DNA of 25,113 nucleotides from an uncultured Bacilli bacterium (GTDB taxonomy: Bacteria; Bacillota_I; Bacilli_A; RF39; UBA660): contig CAKOMU010000012.1 in assembly GCA_934096755.1 (NCBI GenBank), positions 1 through 25,113 on the forward strand. Direction: 5' to 3'. The notes below the pieces were generated by a model that searched no databases, was not told the origin of the DNA, and was given only the letters and a program-made list of their open reading frames with translations. A program made the translations under genes and the position numbers. Of the stretch, positions 7,529 through 14,223 are shown in pieces (the stretch's first letter is position 1; the number at the start of each line of letters is the position of its first letter).

Positions 7529-8449
7529 ATGAAAGAAACAATAGAATATTATTATAATTTGAGTATTGATAAGTTAGATGAAAAAGATGGTAGATATTAT
7601 TTTCGAGTAAATAATAGAGATTACATATTTGTGTTTTTTAATAGAACGAAAGAAGAATTGCGAGATATTTTTAATGTTTTACAAGAAATGATTCAAAAGG
7701 GTATAAAACCTAATATGATGATTTTTAATATTAAAAAAGAATTATTAACTAGTGTTAATGGCTATAGTTATGTGTTATTGGAATGTAGTAACGGATTAGA
7801 AAAGTTTGATATTTTTGATATGTTAAGTGTTAGTAAGCAATTAATGCTTAATAATAGTTCTTCTTTGTTATATCGCAATAATTGGGACGAATTGTGGAGC
7901 AAAAAAATTGATTATATTGAGTATCAATTGAAGGAACTAGCTATAAATAAAACAGTGATTAAAAATAGCGCTAGTTATTATATTGGCCTTAGTGAAGTAG
8001 CAATAAGTTATGTTGTAAATACAAAAAGAAAATTTGGAAGACCACAATATAGGTTGGCATTAGCTCATAGAAGAATTTTTTATCCTAATTATCGTTTGAA
8101 TTATATGAATCCGTTATCTTTTATTTTTGATATGGATATTCGTGATATTGCCGAATATTTAAAAGCAATGTTTTTTAAAGAAGATATGGAAGAAGTTTTG
8201 GAGGAATTAGTAGGATTTTTAAAAGTTCGTCATTTAAATGATTATGAAGCCCAGATGTTTTTGTCTAGATTAATTTATCCTACTTACTATTGGGATTTGT
8301 ATGAAAATGTAATGAATAAAATGGATGATGAAGAAAAATTAGTGCAAGTTATTGCGAAAAGCAGAGATATGGAAAATTTCTTAAAAAAAGCATATTTAGA
8401 AATTTCTAAATATGCACAAATAGAGAAAATAGATTGGCTTATAAATTGA
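7529..8449 (+). CDS. yutH: YutH/CotS-like spore coat protein, kinase fold, divergent
   Basis: Probable relative of the B. subtilis YutH/CotS spore coat proteins, which have an aminoglycoside-phosphotransferase-like fold. It has 306 residues. The best match is the C-terminal half: YYIGLSEVAISYVVNT (about 151-166), then LALAHRRI, then NPLSFIFDMDIRDIAEYLK. This follows the family pattern of an SE.AI.Y.V.T segment, an HRR/CHxRF segment and a D..RDIAEW/YI segment. The N-terminal half is only weakly similar. I see no convincing kinase Walker or HxDxxxxN set, so it is probably structural. The ATG has no ribosome binding site. The 3' end overlaps yutI, on the other strand, by 11 bases; the neighbourhood of YutD and YutI supports the assignment. 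Confidence 0.6.
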   Translation: MKETIEYYYNLSIDKLDEKDGRYYFRVNNRDYIFVFFNRTKEELRDIFNVLQEMIQKGIKPNMMIFNIKKELLTSVNGYSYVLLECSNGLEKFDIFDMLSVSKQLMLNNSSSLLYRNNWDELWSKKIDYIEYQLKELAINKTVIKNSASYYIGLSEVAISYVVNTKRKFGRPQYRLALAHRRIFYPNYRLNYMNPLSFIFDMDIRDIAEYLKAMFFKEDMEEVLEELVGFLKVRHLNDYEAQMFLSRLIYPTYYWDLYENVMNKMDDEEKLVQVIAKSRDMENFLKKAYLEISKYAQIEKIDWLIN

Positions 8450-8663
8450 CGTTAATAACGCCTTCCAGTTCAGGAATTTGAGCTTTAAAGAAACTAAAAA
8501 CGCCTTCATTTAAAGTGTTATCTTGAAACATACATGCTTGACATGCTCCCGTCATTTTAACGTATAAATAATTGTCTTCATATTTTACAAATTCGATGTC
8601 ACCGCCATCCATATTAAGGTAAGGACGTAATTCTGCTAACATATTTTTTATTTTTTCTTCCAT
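8439..8663 (-). CDS. yutI: NifU-like (Nfu) iron-sulfur protein YutI
   Basis: Stand-alone NifU C-terminal domain of 74 residues, a carrier that binds an iron-sulfur cluster between subunits and passes it to target proteins. Typical features are LRPYLNMDGGDIEFV near the N-terminus and the cluster motif CQAC within TGACQACMFQDNTLNEGV. I place the start at ATG 8663, with AGGTGA 5 bases upstream; the in-frame GTG at 8672 overlaps that site. It is shorter than the roughly 110-residue B. subtilis YutI but contains the whole core domain. Confidence 0.88.
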   Translation of the reverse strand: MEEKIKNMLAELRPYLNMDGGDIEFVKYEDNYLYVKMTGACQACMFQDNTLNEGVFSFFKAQIPELEGVINVNL

Positions 8664-8680
8664 GAAAATCACCTGTAATT

Positions 8681-8709
8681 ATTATAAGGGGAAAATGTTG
8701 TTATGTAAA
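8681..8709 (-). promoter_or_regulatory. yutI promoter
   Basis: On the reverse strand, TTTACA (8709-8704), 17 bases, TATAAT (8686-8681). Its -35 directly abuts the -35 of the divergent promoter at 8698-8726. Confidence 0.65.
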
Positions 8710-8726
8710 TAATTTTTTGATATACT
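8698..8726 (+). promoter_or_regulatory. Promoter of the S1-domain gene
   Basis: TTGTTA (8698-8703), 17 bases ending in TGA, then TATACT (8721-8726), an extended -10. The expected leader is only about 12 bases and carries GAAGGTGATC. Confidence 0.65.
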
Positions 8727-8744
8727 AAAACTGAAGGTGATCAA

Positions 8745-9086
8745 ATGAAATTGAATGTGGGGGATATAGTGCTTGCAAAAGTGACTGGTATTAATGACTA
8801 CGGTTTTTTTGTTAAAGTCAATGATTATACTGGACTTTGTCATATTTCTCAAATATCTAATGATTATGTGGAAGATGTTCATAATTTTGTAAGTGTTGGT
8901 GGTAATGTTTATGTGGAAATTGTCGAGATTGATGAGGAAACTAAACATTTAAAAGTTTCTATTAAAGATATTTATTATAGAGCTATTGATGATGATATGC
9001 ATATCATTGAAACTAGAAAAGGTTTTTTGCCTTTAAAACAAATGTTGCCGGTTTGGATTGAAGAGAAAATGCAAGAATATAAATAA
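8745..9086 (+). CDS. yugI: S1 domain RNA-binding protein, YugI/GSP13 (CvfD) type
   Basis: A ribosome-associated or RNA-binding protein of 113 residues. The S1 domain covers about residues 1-75: VGDIVLAKVTGINDYGFFVKV, then GLCHISQIS, then VGGNVYVEIVEIDEETKHLKVSIK. A C-terminal extension ends with GFLPLKQMLPVWIEEK, which matches the GF..L...L..WI helix found in YugI proteins and separates it from plain S1 fragments of polynucleotide phosphorylase. AAGGTGATC precedes the ATG. It is transcribed from a promoter back-to-back with that of yutI. Confidence 0.82.
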   Translation: MKLNVGDIVLAKVTGINDYGFFVKVNDYTGLCHISQISNDYVEDVHNFVSVGGNVYVEIVEIDEETKHLKVSIKDIYYRAIDDDMHIIETRKGFLPLKQMLPVWIEEKMQEYK

Positions 9087-9088
9087 AA

Positions 9089-9123
9089 AAACTTTAGACG
9101 TTAATCTAAAGTTTAGTTTTTTT
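9089..9123. terminator. Bidirectional terminator, S1 gene and tRNA-Leu
   Basis: A perfect 10-base-pair stem (9089-9098 with 9105-9114) and a 6-base loop, then a T tract to 9123. An A tract at 9085-9091 gives the T run for the opposite strand, so it can also end the tRNA-Leu transcript. Confidence 0.85.
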
Positions 9124-9125
9124 AA

Positions 9126-9214
9126 TGGTGCCCAAGGCCGGACTTGAACCGGCACGGGCTTTAACACCCGCAGGATTTTAAGTCCTGTGCGTCTACCTAT
9201 TCCGCCACTTGGGC
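9126..9214 (-). tRNA. tRNA-Leu (anticodon TAA)
   Basis: Reverse-strand class II tRNA. The acceptor stem GCCCAAG pairs with CTTGGGC, and the discriminator A is followed by encoded CCA (9128-9126). The anticodon loop is CTTAAAA on a CAGGA/TCCTG stem. The long variable arm and GGTTCAAGTCC T arm fit tRNA-Leu. Confidence 0.95.
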
Positions 9215-9244
9215 AGGCACTGTCTTAATCAATAAGACTTCTAA

Positions 9245-9273
9245 AGTATAATATATATTTGGGGCAATTTCAA
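9245..9273 (-). promoter_or_regulatory. tRNA-Leu promoter
   Basis: Reverse strand TTGAAA (9273-9268), 17 bases, TATACT (9250-9245), about 30 bases before the mature 5' end. The stretch 9274-9354 between the two tRNA promoters is AT-rich filler in which I see no gene; its A/T tracts could act as UP elements. Confidence 0.75.
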
Positions 9274-9354
9274 GTCTTTTTATTTACTTTTTTAATAATT
9301 TGCATTATTTTTAATTTTTTTGCAATTTTTTCACTATTATATTTAAAAATATTA

Positions 9355-9383
9355 TTGACACAAGATTTTCTTTTTGCTATAAT
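9355..9383 (+). promoter_or_regulatory. Consensus promoter of the tRNA cluster
   Basis: TTGACA (9355-9360), exactly 17 bases, TATAAT (9378-9383): a perfect housekeeping sigma consensus, with an AT-rich tract just upstream. It should drive tRNA-Ser to tRNA-Phe. Confidence 0.9.
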
Positions 9384-9408
9384 CAAATTGCACTTGAAAA
9401 AGTGTCTT

Positions 9409-9501
9409 GGAGGAATACCCAAGTCCGGCTGAAGGGATCGGTCTTGAAAACCGACAGGTCGCGCAAGCGGCGCAGGGGTTCGAATCCCTTTTCCTCCGCC
9501 A
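9409..9501 (+). tRNA. tRNA-Ser (anticodon TGA)
   Basis: Acceptor GGAGGAA pairs with TTCCTCC, discriminator G, encoded CCA. Anticodon loop CTTGAAA with anticodon TGA. The long variable arm is typical of tRNA-Ser. Confidence 0.95.
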
Positions 9502-9517
9502 ATTAGAAGTTTATCAT

Positions 9518-9594
<77 letters not shown>

Positions 9595-9595
9595 T

Positions 9596-9672
9596 GGTTC
9601 GTTAGTGTAGTGGCCTATCACGCTTGCCTGTCACGCAAGAGATCACGGGTTCAAATCCCGTACGAACCGCCA
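9596..9672 (+). tRNA. tRNA-Asp (anticodon GTC)
   Basis: Acceptor GGTTCGT pairs with ACGAACC, discriminator G, encoded CCA. Anticodon loop CTGTCAC. It begins one base after the fMet CCA. Confidence 0.95.
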
Positions 9673-9676
9673 TTAT

Positions 9677-9752
<76 letters not shown>

Positions 9753-9765
9753 TAAAGACAAACAT

Positions 9766-9781
9766 AAGCCATTGGCTTTTT
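9766..9781 (+). terminator. Weak terminator after tRNA-Phe
   Basis: A short stem, AAGCC with GGCTT around ATT, followed by a T run (9777-9781). It separates tRNA-Phe from the independently promoted tRNA-Asn. Confidence 0.5.
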
Positions 9782-9794
9782 ATTAAACTAAGTA

Positions 9795-9823
9795 TTGACA
9801 ATTATATTAATATTTAATATACT
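9795..9823 (+). promoter_or_regulatory. Second promoter, for tRNA-Asn
   Basis: TTGACA (9795-9800), exactly 17 bases, TATACT (9818-9823), 11 bases before the mature tRNA-Asn 5' end. Confidence 0.85.
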
Positions 9824-9834
9824 TAGTGAGTATT

Positions 9835-9910
9835 GCCCGATTAGCTCAGTCGGTAGAGCGCACGGCTGTTAACCGTTAGGTCGTAGGTTCGAGTCCTACA
9901 TCGGGCGCCA
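9835..9910 (+). tRNA. tRNA-Asn (anticodon GTT)
   Basis: Acceptor GCCCGAT pairs with ATCGGGC, discriminator G, encoded CCA. Anticodon loop CTGTTAA in an ACGG/CCGT stem. Confidence 0.95.
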
Positions 9911-9948
9911 TTAAAGAAATAAAGCAGACTTTGTTGTTTGTTAAGTAG

Positions 9949-9979
9949 AAATCATTCAATTAGTTGGATGATTTTTTTT
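9949..9979 (+). terminator. Terminator of the tRNA block
   Basis: An 11-base-pair stem with one G-T pair (9949-9959 with 9964-9974), a TTAG loop and a T tract to 9979. Confidence 0.85.
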
Positions 9980-10007
9980 GTCAAAATTTCTATCGATATG
10001 TTACAAT
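9978..10007 (+). promoter_or_regulatory. Promoter of the M32 peptidase gene
   Basis: TTGTCA (9978-9983) starts at the end of the tRNA terminator's T tract. It is followed by an 18-base spacer ending in TGT, then TACAAT (10002-10007). Confidence 0.55.
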
Positions 10008-10022
10008 AGAAGTGGTGATACT

Positions 10023-11504
10023 ATGATAGAACAATTAAAAAATTTTTGTCAAAAAATAAGTAATTTAGAATATCAATTGAATACTTTAGAATGGGATTTA
10101 GAAGTAAATGTAGCAAAAAAAGCCAGAGAAGATTTAATTGAGGTTTTAAATAATTTAGAGAAGCAAATATATGAGTTAAAAACTAGTTTAGAATATGAAG
10201 AATTATTAAAACAAGTAATTAATAGTCATGAATTTTTAGAAATTTCGGTCTTAGAACAAGACTATATTAAAATTTTGTATAAAGAATGTTTAGAAAGTAA
10301 AAAAATACCTAAAGATTTCTATTTAGATTATTCTAAGACGCTACATCGCTCAACTGGGTTATGGGAAGAAGCAAAAACAGCGAATGATTATACTATTTTT
10401 AAAAATATTTTAGATGAAGTGATTACCAAGACTAAACAATATTATAAATATTTGCAAACAGACGAAGAAACACTATATGATGTTGCTTTAAATCAATATG
10501 AAAAAGGTCTTAGTACAAAAGTTATCGATCCTTTATTTGCTCGGTTGAAAGAAGAATTAATTCCACTAATTAAGGTTAATAATCATTTGCAAGAAAAACA
10601 TTTAAAATATACCTATAGTACAGACGAACTTATGGAAACGGCTAAATATATTTTAAATTATATTGGTTTTGATAATGATCGTGGGTCTTTAGGAATTTAT
10701 CCCCATGGTTTTACTACGAAAATTGGAAATAATGATGTTCGTATTGCTTTTAAGAAAAATGAAAGTCCTCTTGATTTTCTTATGACTATTATTCATGAAG
10801 GGGGACATGGAATTTTTGAACAAAATATTAGTAGAGTATTATGGGATTATGGAATTGTTGGTATCAATAATCTCATGGCTTTACATGAAAGTCAATCGAG
10901 ATTTTATGAAAATATTTTAGGACGTAATAAAAATTTTTGGATTCCCATTTATGATATCATTCAAGGAAAATTACACTTAGAAATTTCTTTAGATGAGTTT
11001 GTGGAACTTCTTAATTATCCTAAATGTAGTTTAATTAGAACTGAAGCGGATGAATTAACTTATCCATTGCATATCATTATAAGATATGAAATTGAACGAG
11101 ATCTTTTTGAAGGCTTGATTAGTATCGATCAATTACCACAAGTATGGAAACAAAAAATGAAAGATTATTTAGATGTTGATGTAGTTAATGATAACGAAGG
11201 TCTTTTGCAAGATGTACATTGGTCACAAGGTAATTTTGGCTATTTTCCTACTTACTTATTAGGAACAATTTATGATGGTATGTTTTTAAAAGCTATTTTA
11301 AGAGATTTAGGATCTTTAGATGAAATATTAAAAGAAGGAAAGATTAAAGAAATTACGAAGTACTTAACTAATCATGTGTATAAGTTTGGTGGAACTAAAA
11401 CTTCGAAAGAAATATTGGATAGTTTGCAAGTAGGAGAATTAAGTGCGGAGCCAGTACTTTCTTACTTTAATCAAAAATATAATAAAGAATATAGTGATAT
11501 ATGA
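10023..11504 (+). CDS. M32 family metallocarboxypeptidase
   Basis: Zinc carboxypeptidase of the thermostable carboxypeptidase 1 (Taq) family, cytoplasmic, releasing C-terminal amino acids from peptides. It has 493 residues, the usual size, and is almost entirely helical. The zinc motif HEGGH is at about 258-262 (most relatives have HEFGH), followed by the third-ligand segment HESQSRFYEN (about 288-297). The segment LRDLGSLDEILKEGK and the end GELSAEPVLSYFNQKY fit the family C-terminus. I take ATG 10023, which follows GTGGTGA; an in-frame upstream start at 9978 would lie in the promoter and terminator and is rejected. It stands alone, with a new -10 at its end. Confidence 0.9.
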   Translation: MIEQLKNFCQKISNLEYQLNTLEWDLEVNVAKKAREDLIEVLNNLEKQIYELKTSLEYEELLKQVINSHEFLEISVLEQDYIKILYKECLESKKIPKDFYLDYSKTLHRSTGLWEEAKTANDYTIFKNILDEVITKTKQYYKYLQTDEETLYDVALNQYEKGLSTKVIDPLFARLKEELIPLIKVNNHLQEKHLKYTYSTDELMETAKYILNYIGFDNDRGSLGIYPHGFTTKIGNNDVRIAFKKNESPLDFLMTIIHEGGHGIFEQNISRVLWDYGIVGINNLMALHESQSRFYENILGRNKNFWIPIYDIIQGKLHLEISLDEFVELLNYPKCSLIRTEADELTYPLHIIIRYEIERDLFEGLISIDQLPQVWKQKMKDYLDVDVVNDNEGLLQDVHWSQGNFGYFPTYLLGTIYDGMFLKAILRDLGSLDEILKEGKIKEITKYLTNHVYKFGGTKTSKEILDSLQVGELSAEPVLSYFNQKYNKEYSDI

Positions 11505-11510
11505 TATAAT
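11502..11510 (+). promoter_or_regulatory. Extended -10 overlapping the M32 stop codon
   Basis: TGATATAAT shares its TGA with the stop codon of the peptidase. The predicted start near 11517 leaves fewer than 10 bases of leader before ATG 11526. Confidence 0.5.
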
Positions 11511-11525
11511 TCTAGTGTGGTTGAA

Positions 11526-12164
11526 ATGAAAAAAAAGCAAGACATTTTATATAATTTATTTTGGATTTTTGTAATAGCATCGATGATTGGTTGGATTATC
11601 GAAGGCTTATGGTCATTTTTTAAAAAAGGAATGTTGATTAATCATTCGGCGGTGGTTATTGGCCCTTTTAATATGGCTTATGGATTTAGTGCTTGTTTTT
11701 TTAGCTTGTTTTTATATAAATTTCGCAATGATAATAATTGGAAAATATTTTTAGTCGGTTTTTTGGCAGGTTCTATTGCAGAATATATCATGAGTTTAGG
11801 AATGGAATTGGTCTTAGGTTTTACAGCTTGGGATTATTCCCATAAATTTTTAAATATAAATGGTCGAATATGTTTTACTTATTCCTTGTTTTGGGGTTTA
11901 TTATCTGTGATTTGGATTAAGTACATATATCCTAGATTAGAAGGTTTTTTACAAAAAATTAATAATAAGTGGGGATATTATATGACTTTAATTTTGATAA
12001 TCTTTTTGATTGGAGATGTATTTTTAACTGCATTAGCAGTGAAAAGAGCCAAAAATAAAGAATTAGGTTTAGAGCCGAAATATAAATATGAAGAAATTTT
12101 AGATAAAACTTTTAATAAAAATTATTTGCAAAATATGTATAATAATAGTTGGGAGAGAAAATGA
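11526..12164 (+). CDS. CmpB-type putative ABC transporter permease (PF06541)
   Basis: Integral membrane protein of the family annotated as putative ABC-transporter type IV/CmpB; its true function is unsettled and no ATPase is adjacent. It has 212 residues. About five hydrophobic helices are visible, with the first at about 8-29. Family marks are WIIEGLW, the stretch VVIGPFNMAYGFSA and, most typically, WDYSHKFLNINGRICFTYSLFWG. The C-terminus is basic and presumably cytoplasmic. I choose ATG 11526; GTG 11517 is a possible alternative. The ribosome binding site is weak (GTGG). Its stop overlaps the start of the glycosyltransferase (ATGA), so the two are coupled, which suggests a shared role in membrane glycolipid or envelope metabolism. 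Confidence 0.82.
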   Translation: MKKKQDILYNLFWIFVIASMIGWIIEGLWSFFKKGMLINHSAVVIGPFNMAYGFSACFFSLFLYKFRNDNNWKIFLVGFLAGSIAEYIMSLGMELVLGFTAWDYSHKFLNINGRICFTYSLFWGLLSVIWIKYIYPRLEGFLQKINNKWGYYMTLILIIFLIGDVFLTALAVKRAKNKELGLEPKYKYEEILDKTFNKNYLQNMYNNSWERK

Positions 12165-13243
12165 AAATATTGGTGCTTTCTTGCAATACTGGGGGAGGAC
12201 ATAATGCTTGTGCCAGATATATAACTGAAGAATTTAAAGATCATAATATTACTTGTGAGTTTGTAGATTATATGACTTTTTTAGGAAAAAATGCTTCATT
12301 AAAAGCTGAAAAATTGTATTTGCAAACCCTTAAAGGAAATGGCAATATGTTTAAAATTGTATATAAATTGGGAGAAATATATAATAGTATTGGTTGGCAA
12401 AGTCCGATTTATCAATTTAATAAAAAAGCCAAAGATAATTTATGGCAATATATTCAAGATAATAATTATAATTTGTGTATATCTACTCATGTGTTTCCTA
12501 GTATGTGTTTAACAGAAATAAAAAAAAGTCATAAGATTTCTTTTGTAAATGTTGCTACTGATTACGAATGTATTCCTTTTTGGAATGAAACGATAGCTGA
12601 TTTATTCATAATCCCTAGTGAATCGTTGAAAAAACGATTTATAACTAAAGGAATTAAGGAAAATACTTTAGTGCCATTAGGTATTCCAGTTGCTTCTAAT
12701 TTTTATTGTCAAAGTAAATTGAAATTTAATACAGATAAAAAAATTGTTTTACTTTTTAGTGGTAGTATGGGATTTGGCCAAATGGAGAAAGTTGTTTTAA
12801 ATATTGTAGAAAATGTCAATTGTTATTTGGTAGTTGTTTGTGGTAGTAATAAAAAATTAAAAGAAAAATTGGAAAAACTGAACAATGAAAACTTAAAAGT
12901 ATACGGCTTTGTAAATAATATGAATGAATTTATAAATAGTGCTGATATTGTGGTAGCTAAACCTGGGGGATTAAGCATTACGGAGATTACAAATTTTTAT
13001 AAACCTTTAGTTATTATGATGCCTATACCAGGTGTTGAAGATTATAATGCAAAATTTTTTACTGATCGAAATATGGCATTGAATGCCAAAAATGTTGTAG
13101 ATGTTAGTAATTGTGTAAATAAATTATTACAAACAGAACAACTAAGAAATAGTTTAATGGATAATCAAAAAAAATATATGCATAGAAATTCAGCGAAAAG
13201 TTTGGTAGAATATATAGAACAATGGGTGATGGAAAATGAATGA
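12161..13243 (+). CDS. GT28-type glycolipid glycosyltransferase (MGDG synthase/UgtP-like)
   Basis: Probable transferase adding a sugar to diacylglycerol at the inner membrane face, related to processive diacylglycerol glucosyltransferase UgtP and to MurG. It has 360 residues. The N-terminal acceptor domain begins MKILVLSCNTGGGHNACARY, the GGGH motif of the family. VATDYECIPFWNETIADLFIIP (split, about 130-150) is the TDYxCIPFW variant seen in Firmicutes members. The C-terminal nucleotide-sugar domain carries VAKPGGLSITEI and MPIPGVEDYNAKFF. I choose ATG 12161, preceded by GGGAGAG and overlapping the CmpB gene by 4 bases. The gene overlaps the AAA+ gene by 8 bases. Sugar and lipid specificity cannot be read from the sequence. 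Confidence 0.85.
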   Translation: MKILVLSCNTGGGHNACARYITEEFKDHNITCEFVDYMTFLGKNASLKAEKLYLQTLKGNGNMFKIVYKLGEIYNSIGWQSPIYQFNKKAKDNLWQYIQDNNYNLCISTHVFPSMCLTEIKKSHKISFVNVATDYECIPFWNETIADLFIIPSESLKKRFITKGIKENTLVPLGIPVASNFYCQSKLKFNTDKKIVLLFSGSMGFGQMEKVVLNIVENVNCYLVVVCGSNKKLKEKLEKLNNENLKVYGFVNNMNEFINSADIVVAKPGGLSITEITNFYKPLVIMMPIPGVEDYNAKFFTDRNMALNAKNVVDVSNCVNKLLQTEQLRNSLMDNQKKYMHRNSAKSLVEYIEQWVMENE

Positions 13244-14156
13244 AGAAAAAATTAGTATGTTAGAAAGATATGGGGAAGATTTAACGCTGAAAACATATAT
13301 TACTGACCCTGCGATTGCAAGAGATGAAGAGATAAAACAAGTGATTCTAACTCTTCTTACTCCGGAAAAAAGTGCTTTATTAGTAGGTAAACCTGGGATT
13401 GGGAAAACTGCGATAGTGGAAGGACTGGCATATCGAATTCAAAAAGGTTTAGTACCTGATGCTCTTAAAAATTGGGCAATTATAAAAGTTAATATTACGA
13501 GTTTAATTGGTTCTACTAATAGTGGAGGGCAAATCGAAAATAGAATTGATTTATTAGTTCGAGAATTAAGTGAAAGATTAAATACAATTATTTTTATCGA
13601 TGAAACACATTTGTTAGTTAATAAAGCCGGAGGAATGGATTTTGCTAATATGTTAAAAGCTGGTCTTGATCGTGGCTTAATTAAGATGATTGGTGCGACT
13701 ACTACGGAAGAATATGAACAATATATTTTACGTGATAGAGCTTTTTTACGAAGATTTCAAAAAATAGAAGTGTTAGAAGCTGATAAGCCGACGGTTGTGA
13801 AAATATTAATGGGAACAATTCCTAAATTAGAAAAACAAATAGGGGTTAAAATTAATTATCAACCTTTTGTCGTGGAAAAGATAATGGCTTTTATTGTAGA
13901 AATGACTGATGAATACAAAAGAGTTTATGAAGTAGCCAGTAGATATCCCGATATTTGTTTGACAATTGTTGCTAATGCTTTTACGTATGCATTATATGAT
14001 AATCAGCATATTGTGACAATTAAACATTTTTATAAAGCAATTTGTAATGCTAAAAATATTTATGAAGATTCTAAAATAAAAGAAATTGCTCGTTTTAAAG
14101 AAGAGTTTAAAGATTTAATCGAAGCGGAAGATGTTGATTTGGCACAAACGTTTTAA
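13236..14156 (+). CDS. Stand-alone Clp-type AAA+ ATPase (D1 module only)
   Basis: A 306-residue protein matching only the first AAA+ domain of ClpB/ClpC. LERYGEDLT at 9-17 and DPAIARDEEI at 24-33 match the ClpB linker to D1. Walker A is GKPGIGKT (51-58), Walker B IIFIDE (118-123), sensor 1 lies in IGATTTEEY (152-160) and the arginine finger in FLRRFQ (170-175). The N-domain, coiled middle domain, D2 domain and ClpP-docking loop are all missing. The pore-loop position, KYRG in ClpB, reads NSGG here (95-98), so the aromatic substrate-gripping residue is absent. ATPase activity looks intact, but protein threading looks unlikely. The C-terminal 120 residues form the usual small helical lid plus an acidic tail. 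It is coupled by an 8-base overlap to the glycosyltransferase. Function unknown. Confidence 0.85.
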   Translation: MNEEKISMLERYGEDLTLKTYITDPAIARDEEIKQVILTLLTPEKSALLVGKPGIGKTAIVEGLAYRIQKGLVPDALKNWAIIKVNITSLIGSTNSGGQIENRIDLLVRELSERLNTIIFIDETHLLVNKAGGMDFANMLKAGLDRGLIKMIGATTTEEYEQYILRDRAFLRRFQKIEVLEADKPTVVKILMGTIPKLEKQIGVKINYQPFVVEKIMAFIVEMTDEYKRVYEVASRYPDICLTIVANAFTYALYDNQHIVTIKHFYKAICNAKNIYEDSKIKEIARFKEEFKDLIEAEDVDLAQTF

Positions 14157-14173
14157 GTGAGATTTTTCTGTTG

Positions 14174-14202
14174 TTGAAATTTACCAATAAATATCATATA
14201 AT
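14174..14202 (+). promoter_or_regulatory. Promoter of the GGDEF-ASCH pair
   Basis: TTGAAA (14174-14179), exactly 17 bases, TATAAT (14197-14202), followed by GGAAGAAGG before the start. Confidence 0.75.
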
Positions 14203-14223
14203 TATGGTGGAAGAAGGTTTGTG

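Noticed and set aside
12161..13243. MurG assignment for the glycosyltransferase
   Set aside because: The TDYxCIPFW and GGGH motifs fit the diacylglycerol glycosyltransferase branch better, and no mur gene is near.
13236..14156. Truncated or frameshifted clpB/clpC
   Set aside because: The frame starts with a ribosome binding site and ends before a new promoter, and no D2-like sequence follows in any frame that I could see, so it appears to be a genuine single-module gene.
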